Below are positions 7,114 through 17,287 of a stretch of 64,000 nucleotides of DNA, one piece after another; position 1 is the first letter of the stretch, and the number at the start of each line of letters is the position of its first letter. This DNA comes from Comamonas terrigena NBRC 13299 (GTDB lineage Bacteria; Pseudomonadota; Gammaproteobacteria; Burkholderiales; Burkholderiaceae_C), in NCBI RefSeq assembly GCF_006740045.1, contig NZ_AP019749.1, forward strand, positions 3,925,001-3,989,000, in the 5' to 3' direction. The position numbers and the translations under genes are program-made. Below the pieces are notes generated by a model. It did no database searches, was not told the DNA's origin, and saw nothing but the letters and a program-made list of their open reading frames with translations.

Positions 7114-8574
7114 TTAAGCGGTACCACCCACCGTCAGTCCGTCAATGCGCATGGTCGGCTGGCCCACACCCACTGGCACGCTCTGGCCTTCCTTGCCGCA
7201 GGTGCCCACGCCGCTGTCCAGGCGCATGTCGTTGCCGATCAGGCTGACCTTCTTCATGCACTCGGGACCGTTGCCCACCAAGGTGGCGCCCTTGACGGGG
7301 TACTGGATCTTGCCGTTTTCCACCCAGTACGCCTGGCTGGCCGAGAACACGAACTTGCCGCTGGTGATGTCCACCTGGCCGCCCCCGAAGTTGGTGGCGT
7401 ACAGGCCCTTCTTGATGGAAGCGACGATTTCCTGCGGATCCTTGTCGCCACCCAGCATGTAGGTGTTGGTCATGCGCGGCATGGGCAGGTGGGCATAGCT
7501 TTCGCGGCGGCCGTTGCCGGTGGGCTTGACGCCCATCAGGCGGGCGTTCATGGCGTCCTGCATATAGCCCTTCAGGATGCCGTCCTCGATCAGCACATTG
7601 GCCTGTGAAGGGCAGCCTTCATCGTCCACGTTCAGCGAACCGCGGCGGTCGGTCAGCGTGCCGTCGTCCAGGATGGTGACGCCCTTGGCGGCCACGCGCT
7701 GGCCGATGCGGCCGCTGAAGGCACTGGAACCCTTGCGGTTGAAGTCGCCTTCCAGGCCATGGCCTACGGCCTCGTGCAGCAGCACACCCGGCCAGCCCGA
7801 GCCCAGCACCACGGTCATCATGCCGGCCGGTGCGGGGCGCGATTCGAGGTTGACCAGGGCCTGGTCCACGGCTTCGTCCACGTACTGGGCGATCTGTTCG
7901 TCGCTGAAGTACGCCAGGCCGAAGCGACCGCCACCGCCAGACGACCCCACCTCGCGGCGGCCGCTCTTCTCGGCAATCACCGTCACGGACAGACGCACCA
8001 GCGGGCGCACATCGGCGGCCAGCGTGCCATCGGCACGGGCCACCATGACCACGTCGTACTCGCTGGCCAGACCGGCCATCACCTGCACGATGCGCGGGTC
8101 CTTGGCACGGGCCAGTGTTTCGACCTTGCCCAGCAGCTCCACCTTGGCGGTGCTGTCCATGGATGCGATCGGGTCCAGACCGGCGTACAGCGTACGGCTG
8201 GGCGCGATCTTGGCCTTGGGAATGCGCACCTTGCGGCTTTGTGTGGCCGAGGAAATGGCGCGCACGGCCCGCGCTGCGTCCAGCAGCGAGGCTTCGGAAA
8301 TATCGTCGGAGTACGCGAAAGCGGTTTTCTCACCGCTGACCGCACGCACGCCCACGCCCTGGTCGATGGAGAAGGAGCCGGTCTTGACGATGCCCTCTTC
8401 CAGGCTCCAGCCTTCCGCGCGGGTGTACTGGAAATAGAGGTCGGCGTCGTCCACCTGGTGGGCGCGGATCTCGGCCAGCGCAGCGCCGAGGTGGCGCTCG
8501 TCCAGCCCAAAAGGTTCAAGCAGCAGTTGCCGGGCCGTGGCCAGGCGCTCGATGGTGGGTTCGCGGGAGATCAT
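7114..8574 (-). CDS. tldD: metalloprotease TldD
   Basis: A 486-aa cytosolic protease subunit of the TldD/TldE pair, which degrades unfolded peptides and matures some modified peptides in enterobacteria. The zinc motif [12 protein letters not shown] (HExxxH type) lies near residue 265, and [33 protein letters not shown] and the C-terminal [20 protein letters not shown] are family signatures. Length is close to the E. coli protein (481 aa). The ATG at 8574 is used; another lies three codons upstream, and neither has a strong ribosome site. Confidence 0.94.
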   Translation of the reverse strand: MISREPTIERLATARQLLLEPFGLDERHLGAALAEIRAHQVDDADLYFQYTRAEGWSLEEGIVKTGSFSIDQGVGVRAVSGEKTAFAYSDDISEASLLDAARAVRAISSATQSRKVRIPKAKIAPSRTLYAGLDPIASMDSTAKVELLGKVETLARAKDPRIVQVMAGLASEYDVVMVARADGTLAADVRPLVRLSVTVIAEKSGRREVGSSGGGGRFGLAYFSDEQIAQYVDEAVDQALVNLESRPAPAGMMTVVLGSGWPGVLLHEAVGHGLEGDFNRKGSSAFSGRIGQRVAAKGVTILDDGTLTDRRGSLNVDDEGCPSQANVLIEDGILKGYMQDAMNARLMGVKPTGNGRRESYAHLPMPRMTNTYMLGGDKDPQEIVASIKKGLYATNFGGGQVDITSGKFVFSASQAYWVENGKIQYPVKGATLVGNGPECMKKVSLIGNDMRLDSGVGTCGKEGQSVPVGVGQPTMRIDGLTVGGTA

Positions 8575-8663
8575 GGCAAGCATTGTAGGCAAGCCACCAT
8601 GCCCCCGCCCCGCAACAGGCCGCTGGGCGCCGTGCGGCACCCGGTCTGCGCGAACCAGCGCTG

Positions 8664-8999
8664 TCAGGCGGTCTGGTCGTCCAGCGCCGCTTCGGGCGCA
8701 TTGGCCTGCACCGAGGCAATGCCGGCATCGCGCGCCGACTCGCTGGAATACATCTGGCTCTGGCCGATCACCTGGCCGTTGGTGGCCTTGAGGGTGAAAT
8801 ACGGCGATCCGTCCTTGGCCTGCAGCTTGTCAAAGCGCGCCACATCGGCCGCGTTCTTGCGCACCGAGGCAATGCCGTTGCTGGCACTGGCCTTGGCCTC
8901 ATAGACCTCGCTGGTCAGGATGACCTGGCCGTTGCCGGCCAGCAGGTTGAAGCTGAACTTGCCGTTCGAGGTCTTTTTCAGGGCGAATTTGGCGGCCAT
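8664..8999 (-). CDS. YegP-like DUF1508 protein
   Basis: A 111-aa soluble protein with two copies of the roughly 50-residue DUF1508 unit: [23 protein letters not shown] followed by [20 protein letters not shown], then a matching half with [17 protein letters not shown] and [14 protein letters not shown]. The family is widespread but has no assigned biochemical role. The ATG at 8999 is preferred over the ATG two codons upstream because GAGGAG is then 8 nt away instead of 2. Confidence 0.88.
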   Translation of the reverse strand: MAAKFALKKTSNGKFSFNLLAGNGQVILTSEVYEAKASASNGIASVRKNAADVARFDKLQAKDGSPYFTLKATNGQVIGQSQMYSSESARDAGIASVQANAPEAALDDQTA

Positions 9000-9136
9000 G
9001 GGCATTGCTCCTCACAACTGGACATGAAAAAACCGCCGTGCGAACTTCCCACCAGAGAAATCCGACACGGCGGCCTACCAGTTGTACTCCAGCCCATCGC
9101 GGCAGGCAAGAGCCTGTCACCGGTCCTGGCAATCCT

Positions 9137-10309
9137 TCACAAACGCGAGCCGACTTCCTTGGGCACGTTGCGCTGGTGGCGGGCCACCGACATCAGCACC
9201 CCCAGCGCCAGCCCCAGCGTGACCATGGCCGTGCCGCCATAGCTGACGAACGGCAGCGGCACCCCCACCACCGGCAGGATGCCGCTGACCATGCCCATGT
9301 TCACAAAGGCGTAGGTGAAGAAGATCATGGCCACGGCCGCGCCCATCAGGCGCGCGAACAGCGTGTTGGCGTGCATGGAAATCGCCAGGCCGCGCCACAC
9401 CAGCAGCAGGAAACCGATGATCAGCAGGCTGTTGCCCAGCAGCCCGAACTCTTCGGAGAAGGCCGCAAAGATGAAGTCGGTGGTGCGTTCAGGAATGAAT
9501 TCCAGGTGGGTCTGTGTGCCGGCCATAAAGCCCTTGCCCCAGACGCCGCCGGAGCCGATGGCGATCATGCCCTGGATGATGTGGAACCCCTTGCCCAGCG
9601 GATCGCGCGTGGGATCGAGCAGCGTGCACACACGGGTGCGCTGGTAATCGTGCAGAAAGTACCAGCTCACGCCATCGGCGCACAGCGTGGGTTCGTTCCA
9701 GATGATCAGCGCAATGCCCACCACGCCCAGCACCACCGGCGGCACGATCAGCTTCCAGGACAGCCCGGCAAAAAAGATCACCGCCAGCCCTGCGGCCATC
9801 ACCAGCAGCGAGGTGCCCAGGTCCGGTTGCTTCATGATCAGGCCCACGGGCACCAGCAGCAGCACGAAGGCGATCACAAAGTCCATGGCCCGGCGCTGGC
9901 CCTCGCGCATCTGGAACCACCAGGCCAGCATCAGCGGCGTGGCGATCTTCAGCAGCTCGGAAGGCTGGATGACCACCCCCACATTCACCCAACGGGTGGC
10001 CCCCTTCTTGGTGATGCCGAACAGCAGCACGGCCACCAGCAAGGCGACGCCCAGCGTATACAGCGGCACGGCCAGCAGCATCAGCCGCTGCGGCGGCACC
10101 TGGGCCACCACGAACAGCAGGCCGGCGGCCAGCAGCATGTTGCGGCCATGGTCCACAAAGCGCGTGCCATGGTCATAGCCGGCGGAATACATGGCCAGCA
10201 GACCGATACACGCCAGCAAACCCACGCACATCAGCAACGGATAGTCGAAGTTGCGAAACAGCGGCACAAAGCGCTGCAGCAGGGAAGGTTTGTCGATTTC
10301 GGCGGCCAT
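9137..10309 (-). CDS. rodA: rod-shape SEDS peptidoglycan glycosyltransferase RodA
   Basis: A 390-aa integral membrane protein of the SEDS family that polymerises glycan strands for side-wall growth together with PBP2. About ten hydrophobic segments start at DYPLLMCVGLLACIGLLAMYSAG. RWVNVGVVIQPSELLKIATPLMLAWW, the long periplasmic region with QSQLEF-like QTHLEFIPERTTDFIFA, and the C-terminal GVPLPFVSYGGTAMVTLG are RodA signatures. No pbp2 or mreBCD lies beside it; the neighbours are yegP-like and yqiA. Confidence 0.94.
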   Translation of the reverse strand: MAAEIDKPSLLQRFVPLFRNFDYPLLMCVGLLACIGLLAMYSAGYDHGTRFVDHGRNMLLAAGLLFVVAQVPPQRLMLLAVPLYTLGVALLVAVLLFGITKKGATRWVNVGVVIQPSELLKIATPLMLAWWFQMREGQRRAMDFVIAFVLLLVPVGLIMKQPDLGTSLLVMAAGLAVIFFAGLSWKLIVPPVVLGVVGIALIIWNEPTLCADGVSWYFLHDYQRTRVCTLLDPTRDPLGKGFHIIQGMIAIGSGGVWGKGFMAGTQTHLEFIPERTTDFIFAAFSEEFGLLGNSLLIIGFLLLVWRGLAISMHANTLFARLMGAAVAMIFFTYAFVNMGMVSGILPVVGVPLPFVSYGGTAMVTLGLALGVLMSVARHQRNVPKEVGSRL

Positions 10310-10405
10310 AAGCCCGCCATTATCGCGGGGCGGCTGCGCCCTGCACCGGCCAGGGGGCACCCTGGCTGTCATCCCTCCCTGCGGCCCAGCGGCTACCATG
10401 CAGGG

Positions 10406-10993
10406 ATGGCGACCACCACCCATCTGCTGTACCTGCACGGCTTTCGCTCCTCCCCGCAATCGGCCAAGGCCCAGGCCATGGCGGCACATGTGCACCACCA
10501 CCACCCGGACGTGCACTGGTGGTGCCCGCAGCTGCCGCCGTCCCCCCGGGAGGCCATGGAACTGGTGGCCGACGGCGTGCGCGACTGGCCGGCAGACCAG
10601 ATGGCGGTGATCGGCTCCTCGCTGGGCGGCTTCTATGCCAGCTGGGTGGCTCACCTCAAGGGCTGCCCCAGCGTGCTGATCAACCCGGCCGCCTACCCCG
10701 ACCGCGACCTGGAGCGCTATATCGGCGAGCACAGCAGCTGGCACGACCCGGAGACCCGCTTTTTCTTCCGCCCCGAATACATTCCCGAGCTGCAGGCCCT
10801 GGGCCTGCACGGCAAGGCTCCGGCCGGGCGGGAGCTGGGCCTATTTGCCAAGGGCGACGAGCTGCTGGACTGGCGTGAGATGCTGGCCCGCTACCCGCTG
10901 GCCGAGCACATCCTCATCGAAGGCAGCGACCATGCGCTGAGCGGTTTCGAGGCCTATATCCCCGACATCTGCGACTTTCTGCAACTGGCCTGA
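10406..10993 (+). CDS. YqiA-like alpha/beta hydrolase (esterase)
   Basis: A 195-aa small alpha/beta hydrolase. YLHGFRSSPQSAKAQ near residue 10 is the oxyanion region, IGSSLGGFYASW around 75 holds the GxSxGG nucleophile Ser, and the Asp in FAKGDELLDW and the His in IEGSDHALSGFE complete the triad. Homologues such as E. coli YqiA hydrolyse short acyl esters; the natural substrate is unknown. It is divergent from rodA and about 70 bp before the RNase gene. Confidence 0.86.
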   Translation: MATTTHLLYLHGFRSSPQSAKAQAMAAHVHHHHPDVHWWCPQLPPSPREAMELVADGVRDWPADQMAVIGSSLGGFYASWVAHLKGCPSVLINPAAYPDRDLERYIGEHSSWHDPETRFFFRPEYIPELQALGLHGKAPAGRELGLFAKGDELLDWREMLARYPLAEHILIEGSDHALSGFEAYIPDICDFLQLA

Positions 10994-11064
10994 ACACGCA
11001 GCCCGTCATCCCCCGTGGTGCCACTGCGACGAAAGGGCAAAGCCGGCATGGGAAAATACCGGTC

Positions 11065-13140
11065 ATGCACGCATTGTTTGAAGACGCCGGCAAATTCCTG
11101 GCTGGCCGTATCCTGTCCGAGGCCGAGTCCTCCTCCCAAATCGAGCTTGGCACCGGCAAACGGGTCAAGGTCAAGGCTGCCAACATCCTGCTGAAGTTCG
11201 AAAAGCCCGAGCCGGCAGCACTGATGGCCGAGGCCGAAGCCATTGCCGTCACCGTGGAGCTGGACCTGGCCTGGGAATTCGCCCCCGAAGAAGAGTTCGG
11301 CTTTGCCGACATTGCGCGCGACTATTTCTCCGACAACGCGCCGCTGGCCCAGCAGGCCGGCATGCTGTTCGCGCTGTATGGCGCCCCCCACTACTTCCGC
11401 CGCGCCGGCAAGGGCCGCTTCAAGAAGGCGCCGGCCGAAATCCTGCAGCAGGCCCTGGCCGCCATCGAGAAGAAAAAGCTGCTCCAGGCCCAGATCGACG
11501 GCTGGGCGCAGGAACTGGTGGCTGGCACCTGCCCGCAGCCGATCCGCGAGCAGCTCTACAAGATCCTGTTCCGCCCCGACAAGAACGCCCCCGAATACAA
11601 GGCCGTGGTCGAGGCCAGCCGCAATGCCCAGAAAGCACCGCTGGACCTGCTGCAGACGGCCGGCGCCATCGACTCGGCCTACCAGTTCCACTGGCAGCGC
11701 TTTCTGTTCGACAACTTCCCCAAGGGCACGGGCTTCCCGGCCATCACCGCCCCCCAGCCGCCGGCCGATCTGCCGCTGGCCGATGTGCAGGCCTATTCCA
11801 TCGACGATTCGATGACCACCGAAATCGACGATGCCCTGTCCGTCCAGGGTCTGGGCAGCGGCAAGGTCACGCTGGGCATCCACATTGCCGCGCCGGGTCT
11901 GGCCATCCAGCCCGGCTCCGAGCTGGACAAGCTGGGCCGCAACCGCCTGTCCACGGTCTACATGCCCGGCTACAAGATCACCATGCTGCCGGACGAGGTG
12001 GTGCGCATCTACACGCTGGACGAAGGCCGTGCCAACCCCGCCGTGTCGCTGTATGTGACCTATGACGAAACCACGTTCGAGGTGCTGGCCAAGGAAACCA
12101 GGCTGGAACGCGTGCCGGTGGTGACCAATTTCCGCCACGACAAGCTGGACCACATCGTCACCGAGGAATGGCTGAGCGACAGCAGCCTCGAGGTCGAGAA
12201 CACCCCCGCCAACCTGCTGGCCGTGCGCGACCAGCTGTCCTTTCTGCACAAGCTGGCGCGCCACCTCAAGGCCGAGCGCGAAGTGGTGCGCGGCAAGCCC
12301 GAGAACTTCTCGCGCCCCGACTACACCTTCCGCCTGGAAGGCAATGGCGACGGCGAGCCCAACGGCAGCGAAAAGGTCAGCATCACCGTGCGCAAGCGCG
12401 GTGCCGCGCTGGACCTGATCGTGGCCGAGGCCGCCATCGTCGCCAACAGCAGCTGGGGCCTGATGCTGGCCGAGCACGGCGTGCCCGGCATCTACCGCAG
12501 CCAGGCCAGCCTGGCCCCGGGCGTGAAGGTGCGCATGTCCACCAAGGCCCTGCCCCACGCCGGCATCGGCGTGAAAGCCTATTCCTGGGCCACCTCGCCG
12601 CTGCGCCGCTACACCGACCTGGTGAACCAGTGGCAGATCATTGCCTGCGCCCGCCACGGCGCCACGGCCGCACTGGCTGCACCGTTCAAGCCCAAGGATG
12701 CCGAGCTGTTCGGCATCATCAGCAGCTTTGATGGCGCCTACAGTGCCTACAACGGCTACCAGGCCGGCATGGAACGCTTCTGGACGCTGAAGTACCTGGA
12801 ACAGAACGGCATCACCGAACTGGAAGCCGCAGTCATCAAGGACAACGGCCCCGCCGGGATGCTGGTGCGCGCCGACACGCTGCCCCTGGTGATCTCGGTG
12901 CTGGGCGCGCAAAACCTGCCGCGTGGCGCCCGCATCCGCGTGAAGCTGGGCGAGATCGACGAGATCACGCTGGACATCCACGGCACGGTGCTGGAGCGCC
13001 TGGACGACCCGGATGACACCAGCGACGACGCACCGGTGGACGAGGTGTCGGAAGAAGACGACAACGTGGCCGGCCCGATCGCCATTGCCGTGGATGTAAA
13101 CGACAGCGAAGGCGCCAGCGCCGATAATCCCGCTCCGTGA
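11065..13140 (+). CDS. rnb: RNase II/R family exoribonuclease (RNB domain)
   Basis: A 691-aa cytosolic 3'-to-5' exoribonuclease. The RNB catalytic centre YSIDDSMTTEIDDALSV lies around residues 240-256, with the aspartates that bind metal. An N-terminal region of about 235 residues looks unlike the classical cold-shock pair, and the C-terminal part continues through YSWATSPLRRYTDLVNQWQ to an S1-like segment and a very acidic tail after residue 640. The stop overlaps the start of the TonB-like gene. RNase II versus a divergent RNB subfamily is not settled. Confidence 0.9.
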   Translation: MHALFEDAGKFLAGRILSEAESSSQIELGTGKRVKVKAANILLKFEKPEPAALMAEAEAIAVTVELDLAWEFAPEEEFGFADIARDYFSDNAPLAQQAGMLFALYGAPHYFRRAGKGRFKKAPAEILQQALAAIEKKKLLQAQIDGWAQELVAGTCPQPIREQLYKILFRPDKNAPEYKAVVEASRNAQKAPLDLLQTAGAIDSAYQFHWQRFLFDNFPKGTGFPAITAPQPPADLPLADVQAYSIDDSMTTEIDDALSVQGLGSGKVTLGIHIAAPGLAIQPGSELDKLGRNRLSTVYMPGYKITMLPDEVVRIYTLDEGRANPAVSLYVTYDETTFEVLAKETRLERVPVVTNFRHDKLDHIVTEEWLSDSSLEVENTPANLLAVRDQLSFLHKLARHLKAEREVVRGKPENFSRPDYTFRLEGNGDGEPNGSEKVSITVRKRGAALDLIVAEAAIVANSSWGLMLAEHGVPGIYRSQASLAPGVKVRMSTKALPHAGIGVKAYSWATSPLRRYTDLVNQWQIIACARHGATAALAAPFKPKDAELFGIISSFDGAYSAYNGYQAGMERFWTLKYLEQNGITELEAAVIKDNGPAGMLVRADTLPLVISVLGAQNLPRGARIRVKLGEIDEITLDIHGTVLERLDDPDDTSDDAPVDEVSEEDDNVAGPIAIAVDVNDSEGASADNPAP

Positions 13141-13997
13141 CCCTGCCTGCCGCCCTCCGCTCCCTGTCCCCCCTGTCGATTGCACTGGGGGTCTCGGTGG
13201 CCGTCCACGCGGTGCTGCTGAGCGTACGCTTTGTGGCGCCCGAGCAGTTCAACCGCGTGTTCCAGGACACCCCGCTGGAGGTGATTCTGGTCAACGCCCA
13301 CACCCAGGAACGGCCGGAAAAAGCCCAGGCCATTGCCCAGGCGGCGCTGGCCGGAGGCGGCGATGCGGCCCAGGGCCGGGCCACCAGCCCCATGCCCTAC
13401 TCGGCCATCACGGCCATTGGCGATGATTTCGAGAACCGCCAGCGCGAGATCGACGCCATGCAGGAGCAGCAGAGCGTGCTGCTGACCCAGCTGCGCAAGC
13501 AACTGGCCACGCTGCCGCAGCAGGACCCGACCCCACAGGCGTCCAGCAAGCAGGCGGCGCAGGAACAGGAACGCCGCCAGCAGTTGGTCAAGCTGCTGGC
13601 CGAAATCGAAAAGCGGATCAACGAAGAAAACGCCCGCCCCAAGAAACGCTACATCAGCCCCGCCACGCGCGAGGAGGTCTACGCGGTCTACTACGACGCG
13701 CTGCGCCGCAAGGTGGAAGACAAGGGCACCGAGAATTTCCCCGAGCAGGCCGGCAAGAAACTCTATGGCGAGCTGACCATGATCCTGACCGTCAACCACG
13801 ACGGCAAGGTGCTGGCCACCGAAGTGGTGCAGGGCTCGGGCAACCGCCAGCTCGACACCCGTGCCGAGGCCATTGCCCGCGCCGCCGGCCCCTACGGCCA
13901 CTTTGGCCCGGCCATGCGCGCCAAGGCCGACCAGATCGCCGTGGTGTCCCGCTTCAAGTTCACCCGCGACCAGACGCTGCAGACCGATGTCCGGTGA
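13137..13997 (+). CDS. TonB-like energy-transducer family protein
   Basis: A 286-aa protein starting at GTG, overlapping the nuclease stop as GTGA. One N-terminal membrane anchor (LSIALGVSVAVHAVLLSVRF, about residues 14-33) is followed by a charged, Gln-rich coiled segment (about 95-165) and a C-terminal TonB-type domain. That domain has YYDALRRKVEDKGTENFPE and GELTMILTVNHDGKVLATEVVQGSG. No ExbB/ExbD genes are nearby. It probably spans the periplasm; a true TonB role is not shown. Confidence 0.78.
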   Translation: MTLPAALRSLSPLSIALGVSVAVHAVLLSVRFVAPEQFNRVFQDTPLEVILVNAHTQERPEKAQAIAQAALAGGGDAAQGRATSPMPYSAITAIGDDFENRQREIDAMQEQQSVLLTQLRKQLATLPQQDPTPQASSKQAAQEQERRQQLVKLLAEIEKRINEENARPKKRYISPATREEVYAVYYDALRRKVEDKGTENFPEQAGKKLYGELTMILTVNHDGKVLATEVVQGSGNRQLDTRAEAIARAAGPYGHFGPAMRAKADQIAVVSRFKFTRDQTLQTDVR

Positions 13998-14120
13998 GCG
14001 GCAGACCACCCCGCTGCGCGGCGAACCCCAGCCGTTTCGCCGCCGCCCCATGCCTGCCCGGACACTGCGGCCCTGCCCTGTTTTCCGGATTTCACGCTGC
14101 CCGTTGGCCAGCGCCCACAC

Positions 14121-14978
14121 ATGACTGCTGCTCCTGACTCCTACTGCGTAATGGGCAACCCCGTGGCCCACAGCCGCTCGCCCTGGATCCACGCCCGCTT
14201 CGCCGCGCTGACCGACCAGGCGCTGCAGTACGACCGCTGCCTGGCGCCGCTGGACGGCTTTGCCACGGCACTGGCGGGCTTCGCCGCCGCCGGCGGCCAG
14301 GGCTGCAACATCACCGTGCCTTTCAAGCTGGAAGCCGCCCAGGCGGCCGCCCGGCAGAGCCCGCGCGTGGCGCTGGCCGGCGCGGCCAACACCCTGGCCC
14401 GGCAGAGCGATGGCAGCTGGTATGCCGACAACACCGACGGCCTGGGCCTGGTGGCCGACATCACCCGCAATGCCGGCGTGGCACTGGCCGGCAAGGACAT
14501 TCTACTGATCGGCGCCGGTGGCGCCGCGGCCGGCGTGCTCGGCCCGCTGCTGGAGCAGTCGCCCCGCCGCATCGTGGTCTGCAACCGCACGGCGGCCAAG
14601 GCCGAAGCGCTGGTCGCCCAGCATGCGGAACTGGCAGCACGCCAGAACGTGGTGCTGCAGGCACAAGCGCAGCAGGCGCTGGACGGTGACTTTGACGTGG
14701 TCATCAATGGCACGGCCGCCAGCCTGCAGGGTGCGGGCGTTCCCGTGCCGGCCACGGTGCTGCGTCCCGGTAGCCTGGCCTACGACATGATGTACGGCCC
14801 CGCCGCCGCCGCGTTCCTGGACTGGGCCGCGCTGCACGGCGCCACGGGCCGCGACGGCCTGGGCATGCTGGTGGAACAGGCCGCGGAATCCTTCGCGCTG
14901 TGGCGCGGTGTGCGCCCGCCTTCGGCCCTGGTGCTGGCCGAACTGCGCGCCCTGCTGGCCACCGAAGCCGCCCACTGA
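14121..14978 (+). CDS. aroE: shikimate dehydrogenase (NADP+)
   Basis: A 285-aa enzyme reducing 3-dehydroshikimate to shikimate. The substrate-binding NPVAHSRSPWIHARF is at residues 13-27, GCNITVPFKLEA carries the catalytic Lys near 71, and DNTDGLGLV holds the paired Asp. The nucleotide site is LIGAGGAAAGVLGPLL near 135. With aroG 7 kb away, two shikimate-pathway steps are in the window. mtgA follows 23 bp later and is probably cotranscribed. Confidence 0.95.
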   Translation: MTAAPDSYCVMGNPVAHSRSPWIHARFAALTDQALQYDRCLAPLDGFATALAGFAAAGGQGCNITVPFKLEAAQAAARQSPRVALAGAANTLARQSDGSWYADNTDGLGLVADITRNAGVALAGKDILLIGAGGAAAGVLGPLLEQSPRRIVVCNRTAAKAEALVAQHAELAARQNVVLQAQAQQALDGDFDVVINGTAASLQGAGVPVPATVLRPGSLAYDMMYGPAAAAFLDWAALHGATGRDGLGMLVEQAAESFALWRGVRPPSALVLAELRALLATEAAH

Positions 14979-15001
14979 GCCAGGGCCGACGGAGTCTGCG
15001 C

Positions 15002-15718
15002 ATGAAGGCATTCGAACGTTGGCTGGGTCTGGTGCTGCTGGCGGCAGTGGGACTGCAGCTGTTCTTTGTGCTGCGCATCGGGTTGATGGTGGTGGTGGCG
15101 CCCGAATCCACCACCTTCCAGCGCTCGGAAATGTGGCAGCAGTGGAAAGATGGTGCCGAGCGTCCCTGGCAGCAGCGCTGGGTGGACTATGCCCAGATCT
15201 CGGACCACCTCAAGCGCGCCGTGCTGACCTCGGAAGACGACCAGTTCGTGGAACACGGCGGCGTGCGCTGGGACGCCATCGAACGCGCCATGGAGCGCAA
15301 TGCCAAGGAAGAACACCGCGCGGCGCGCAAGCAGTCCACCCGGCCTGCGCGCCTGTTTGGCGGCTCCACCATCACCCAGCAGCTGGCCAAGAACCTGCTG
15401 CTGTCCGGCGAGCGCAATATGCTGCGCAAAGGCCAGGAGCTGGTGCTGGCCCATCTGCTGGAACTGCTGCTGAGCAAGCAGCGCATTCTGGAGATCTACC
15501 TCAACAGCGTGGAATGGGGCAACGGCATCTTTGGCGCCGAGGCCGCAGCCCGGCATTACTTCGGCAAGAGCGCCGCCGGGCTGACCCCGGCCGAAGCCGC
15601 CCGCCTGGCGGTGATGCTGCCCAACCCGCGCCACTTCGAGGCCAACCCGCGCTCGCCCTACCTGAACCAGCGCAGCAGCGCCATCCAGCGCCGCATGGCG
15701 GCCACGCCGCTACCGTAA
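15002..15718 (+). CDS. mtgA: monofunctional peptidoglycan glycosyltransferase
   Basis: A 238-aa GT51 enzyme that polymerises lipid II in the periplasm. One N-terminal anchor (residues about 8-30) precedes the catalytic domain with VLTSEDDQFVEHGGVRWDAI (catalytic Glu) and GGSTITQQLAKNLLLSGERN. LEIYLNSVEWGNGIFGAEAAARHYFGKSA is the third conserved block. There is no transpeptidase domain. The ATG follows GGAG. Its 3' end overlaps the convergent hypothetical gene by 9 bp. Confidence 0.95.
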   Translation: MKAFERWLGLVLLAAVGLQLFFVLRIGLMVVVAPESTTFQRSEMWQQWKDGAERPWQQRWVDYAQISDHLKRAVLTSEDDQFVEHGGVRWDAIERAMERNAKEEHRAARKQSTRPARLFGGSTITQQLAKNLLLSGERNMLRKGQELVLAHLLELLLSKQRILEIYLNSVEWGNGIFGAEAAARHYFGKSAAGLTPAEAARLAVMLPNPRHFEANPRSPYLNQRSSAIQRRMAATPLP

Positions 15719-16519
15719 AGGCGCCATCCCGTCCATCTCGCCGTACAGGAACAGCAGCTGCAGCGCGGTCAGCGTTTCCTCATGCAGGCGCTTCAGCGCC
15801 GCATCGCGGGCCGGCACGATGATGGCGTGGCCGCGCGCATCCAGTGCGAACGGACTGCCCAGCAGCTCCGCCATGTCGATGGTGTAGTAGGACCGGTCGC
15901 CATAGGGGCGCTTGCCGTCGATGAAGGGCATGGGCCACAGCGGCTCGGCCTCGGTGCTTTCGGCCAGCACCGCGTCCAGGCTGGGCCCCGTCAGCTCCTG
16001 CCAGATGGCGCCGCGCAGCAGCGTCAGATGTTCTGCACGCAGCTGGAACTGGCCCTGCTGCACCCCGGGCAGCTGCGCCTGCAACTCGGCAGGCACCGCA
16101 TAGCGCCCCGGCGCCAGGCGGGCCCGCTCCACAAAGGGGTACACCCAGCGCGCCACCTCCACCAGCCTCCGCATGGCCAGCGCCGCATCGTCGGTCGCCA
16201 GCAACTGCTGCGCCAGCTGCACGCTGGACGCACTGGAATCTGCCCCCCGCAGCGGCTGCCGCGGGTCCACGCCCGGCGCCCCGGACTCCACCGGCAGCCA
16301 CCAGACCCGCAAGCCGCGTACCAGGGCCAGGTGCTCCGGCGTGAAAGGCGGCAGGGCTTCGGTGCTGAAGACCTGCTGCACGACGTCCGCTTGGCGCTCA
16401 GCGGGCGTGGTGGCCAGCACCGCGATGCGCCAGCCCAGGAACAGCAGCACGGCGGCACCCAGCCCCCACACTCCGCGCCACAAGGCGCGCAACAGACGTC
16501 GATGGACAGGCAGGGACAT
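15710..16519 (-). CDS. membrane-anchored hypothetical protein
   Basis: A 269-aa protein I cannot assign. The start [18 protein letters not shown] gives a short basic N-terminus before one membrane span ([20 protein letters not shown]), so the remaining roughly 235 residues should be periplasmic. That part has no cysteine and no motif I know; [21 protein letters not shown] and a final [15 protein letters not shown] stand out. It is convergent with mtgA (9-bp overlap) and divergent from ruvC, a gap of 111 bp. Confidence 0.7.
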   Translation of the reverse strand: MSLPVHRRLLRALWRGVWGLGAAVLLFLGWRIAVLATTPAERQADVVQQVFSTEALPPFTPEHLALVRGLRVWWLPVESGAPGVDPRQPLRGADSSASSVQLAQQLLATDDAALAMRRLVEVARWVYPFVERARLAPGRYAVPAELQAQLPGVQQGQFQLRAEHLTLLRGAIWQELTGPSLDAVLAESTEAEPLWPMPFIDGKRPYGDRSYYTIDMAELLGSPFALDARGHAIIVPARDAALKRLHEETLTALQLLFLYGEMDGMAPLR

Positions 16520-16630
16520 GGGCACACACAGCGGGCAAACAGGCAGGACGCGCAGTGTATCCCGGGCATGGGGCACAATCGCCGGGCGGCGCGGTGTGCG
16601 CCGACTCCTCTTTGTTTACAGCACTTTTTC

Positions 16631-17188
16631 ATGCGCATTCTCGGTATCGACCCCGGCCTGCAAACCACCGGCTTCGGCGTGGTGGACCGCGAAGGCCAGC
16701 AACTGCGCTATGTGGCCTGCGGCACCATCCGCACCACGCGCACGCCCGGGGTGGAACTGGGCGATCTGCCGGCGCGGCTGAAAATCCTGTACGAAGGCAT
16801 TGGAGAGGTCATCACCCGCTACCAGCCGGCCACCGCGTCCGTCGAAATCGTCTTCGTCAACGTCAACCCCCAGTCCACGCTGCTGCTGGGGCAGGCCCGG
16901 GGGGCAGCCATTGCGGCACTGGTGATGCACGGGCTGCCGGTGGCCGAATACACGGCGCTGCAGATGAAGAAAGCCATCACCGGCCACGGCCGAGCAGCCA
17001 AGGACCAGGTGCAGGAGATGGTCAAACGCATGCTCCAGCTACCCGGTCTGCCCGGCCCCGATGCGGCCGATGCACTGGGCCTGGCCATCACCCATGCCCA
17101 TGCCGGCCATGTGATGGACCGGCTGGCCCAGGAGACCACCTTGCAGCGCCGCCAGCATGCGCTGTACAAAGGCGGACGCACCTACTGA
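16631..17188 (+). CDS. ruvC: Holliday junction resolvase RuvC
   Basis: A 185-aa endonuclease that cuts four-way junctions as a dimer. The acidic catalytic set is visible: Asp7 in [17 protein letters not shown], Glu in [14 protein letters not shown] (about 69), and the Asp pair in [18 protein letters not shown] near 140. Length is typical (E. coli 173 aa). ruvA and ruvB are not adjacent. The gene is followed by a strong terminator. Confidence 0.96.
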   Translation: MRILGIDPGLQTTGFGVVDREGQQLRYVACGTIRTTRTPGVELGDLPARLKILYEGIGEVITRYQPATASVEIVFVNVNPQSTLLLGQARGAAIAALVMHGLPVAEYTALQMKKAITGHGRAAKDQVQEMVKRMLQLPGLPGPDAADALGLAITHAHAGHVMDRLAQETTLQRRQHALYKGGRTY

Positions 17189-17242
17189 CTGCCGCCCCAC
17201 CTGCAGCACCTTTAGTTCCGCTGGCGGCATGCCACCATGCAA

Positions 17243-17266
17243 AAAGGCACCCCGCAGGGTGCCTTT
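17243..17266. terminator. bidirectional terminator between ruvC and rcnB-like gene
   Basis: Perfect 10-bp stem AAAGGCACCC with GGGTGCCTTT around a CGCA loop, flanked by A-run and T-run. It lies between two convergent genes and can end both transcripts. Confidence 0.85.
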
Positions 17267-17287
17267 GTTGCTGACGGGCGCCGGGAC

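Noticed and set aside
10954..13185. Very long antisense ORF (743 codons) opposite the RNase gene
   Set aside because: It mirrors a clear RNB nuclease, has the Gly/His/Gln-rich look of a GC-rich antisense frame, and has no family signature. The same applies to long opposite-strand frames over nadE, ftsZ, murD and dpaL.
15700..15725. Terminator between mtgA and the convergent hypothetical gene
   Set aside because: The genes overlap by 9 bp and no hairpin with a T-run is present there.
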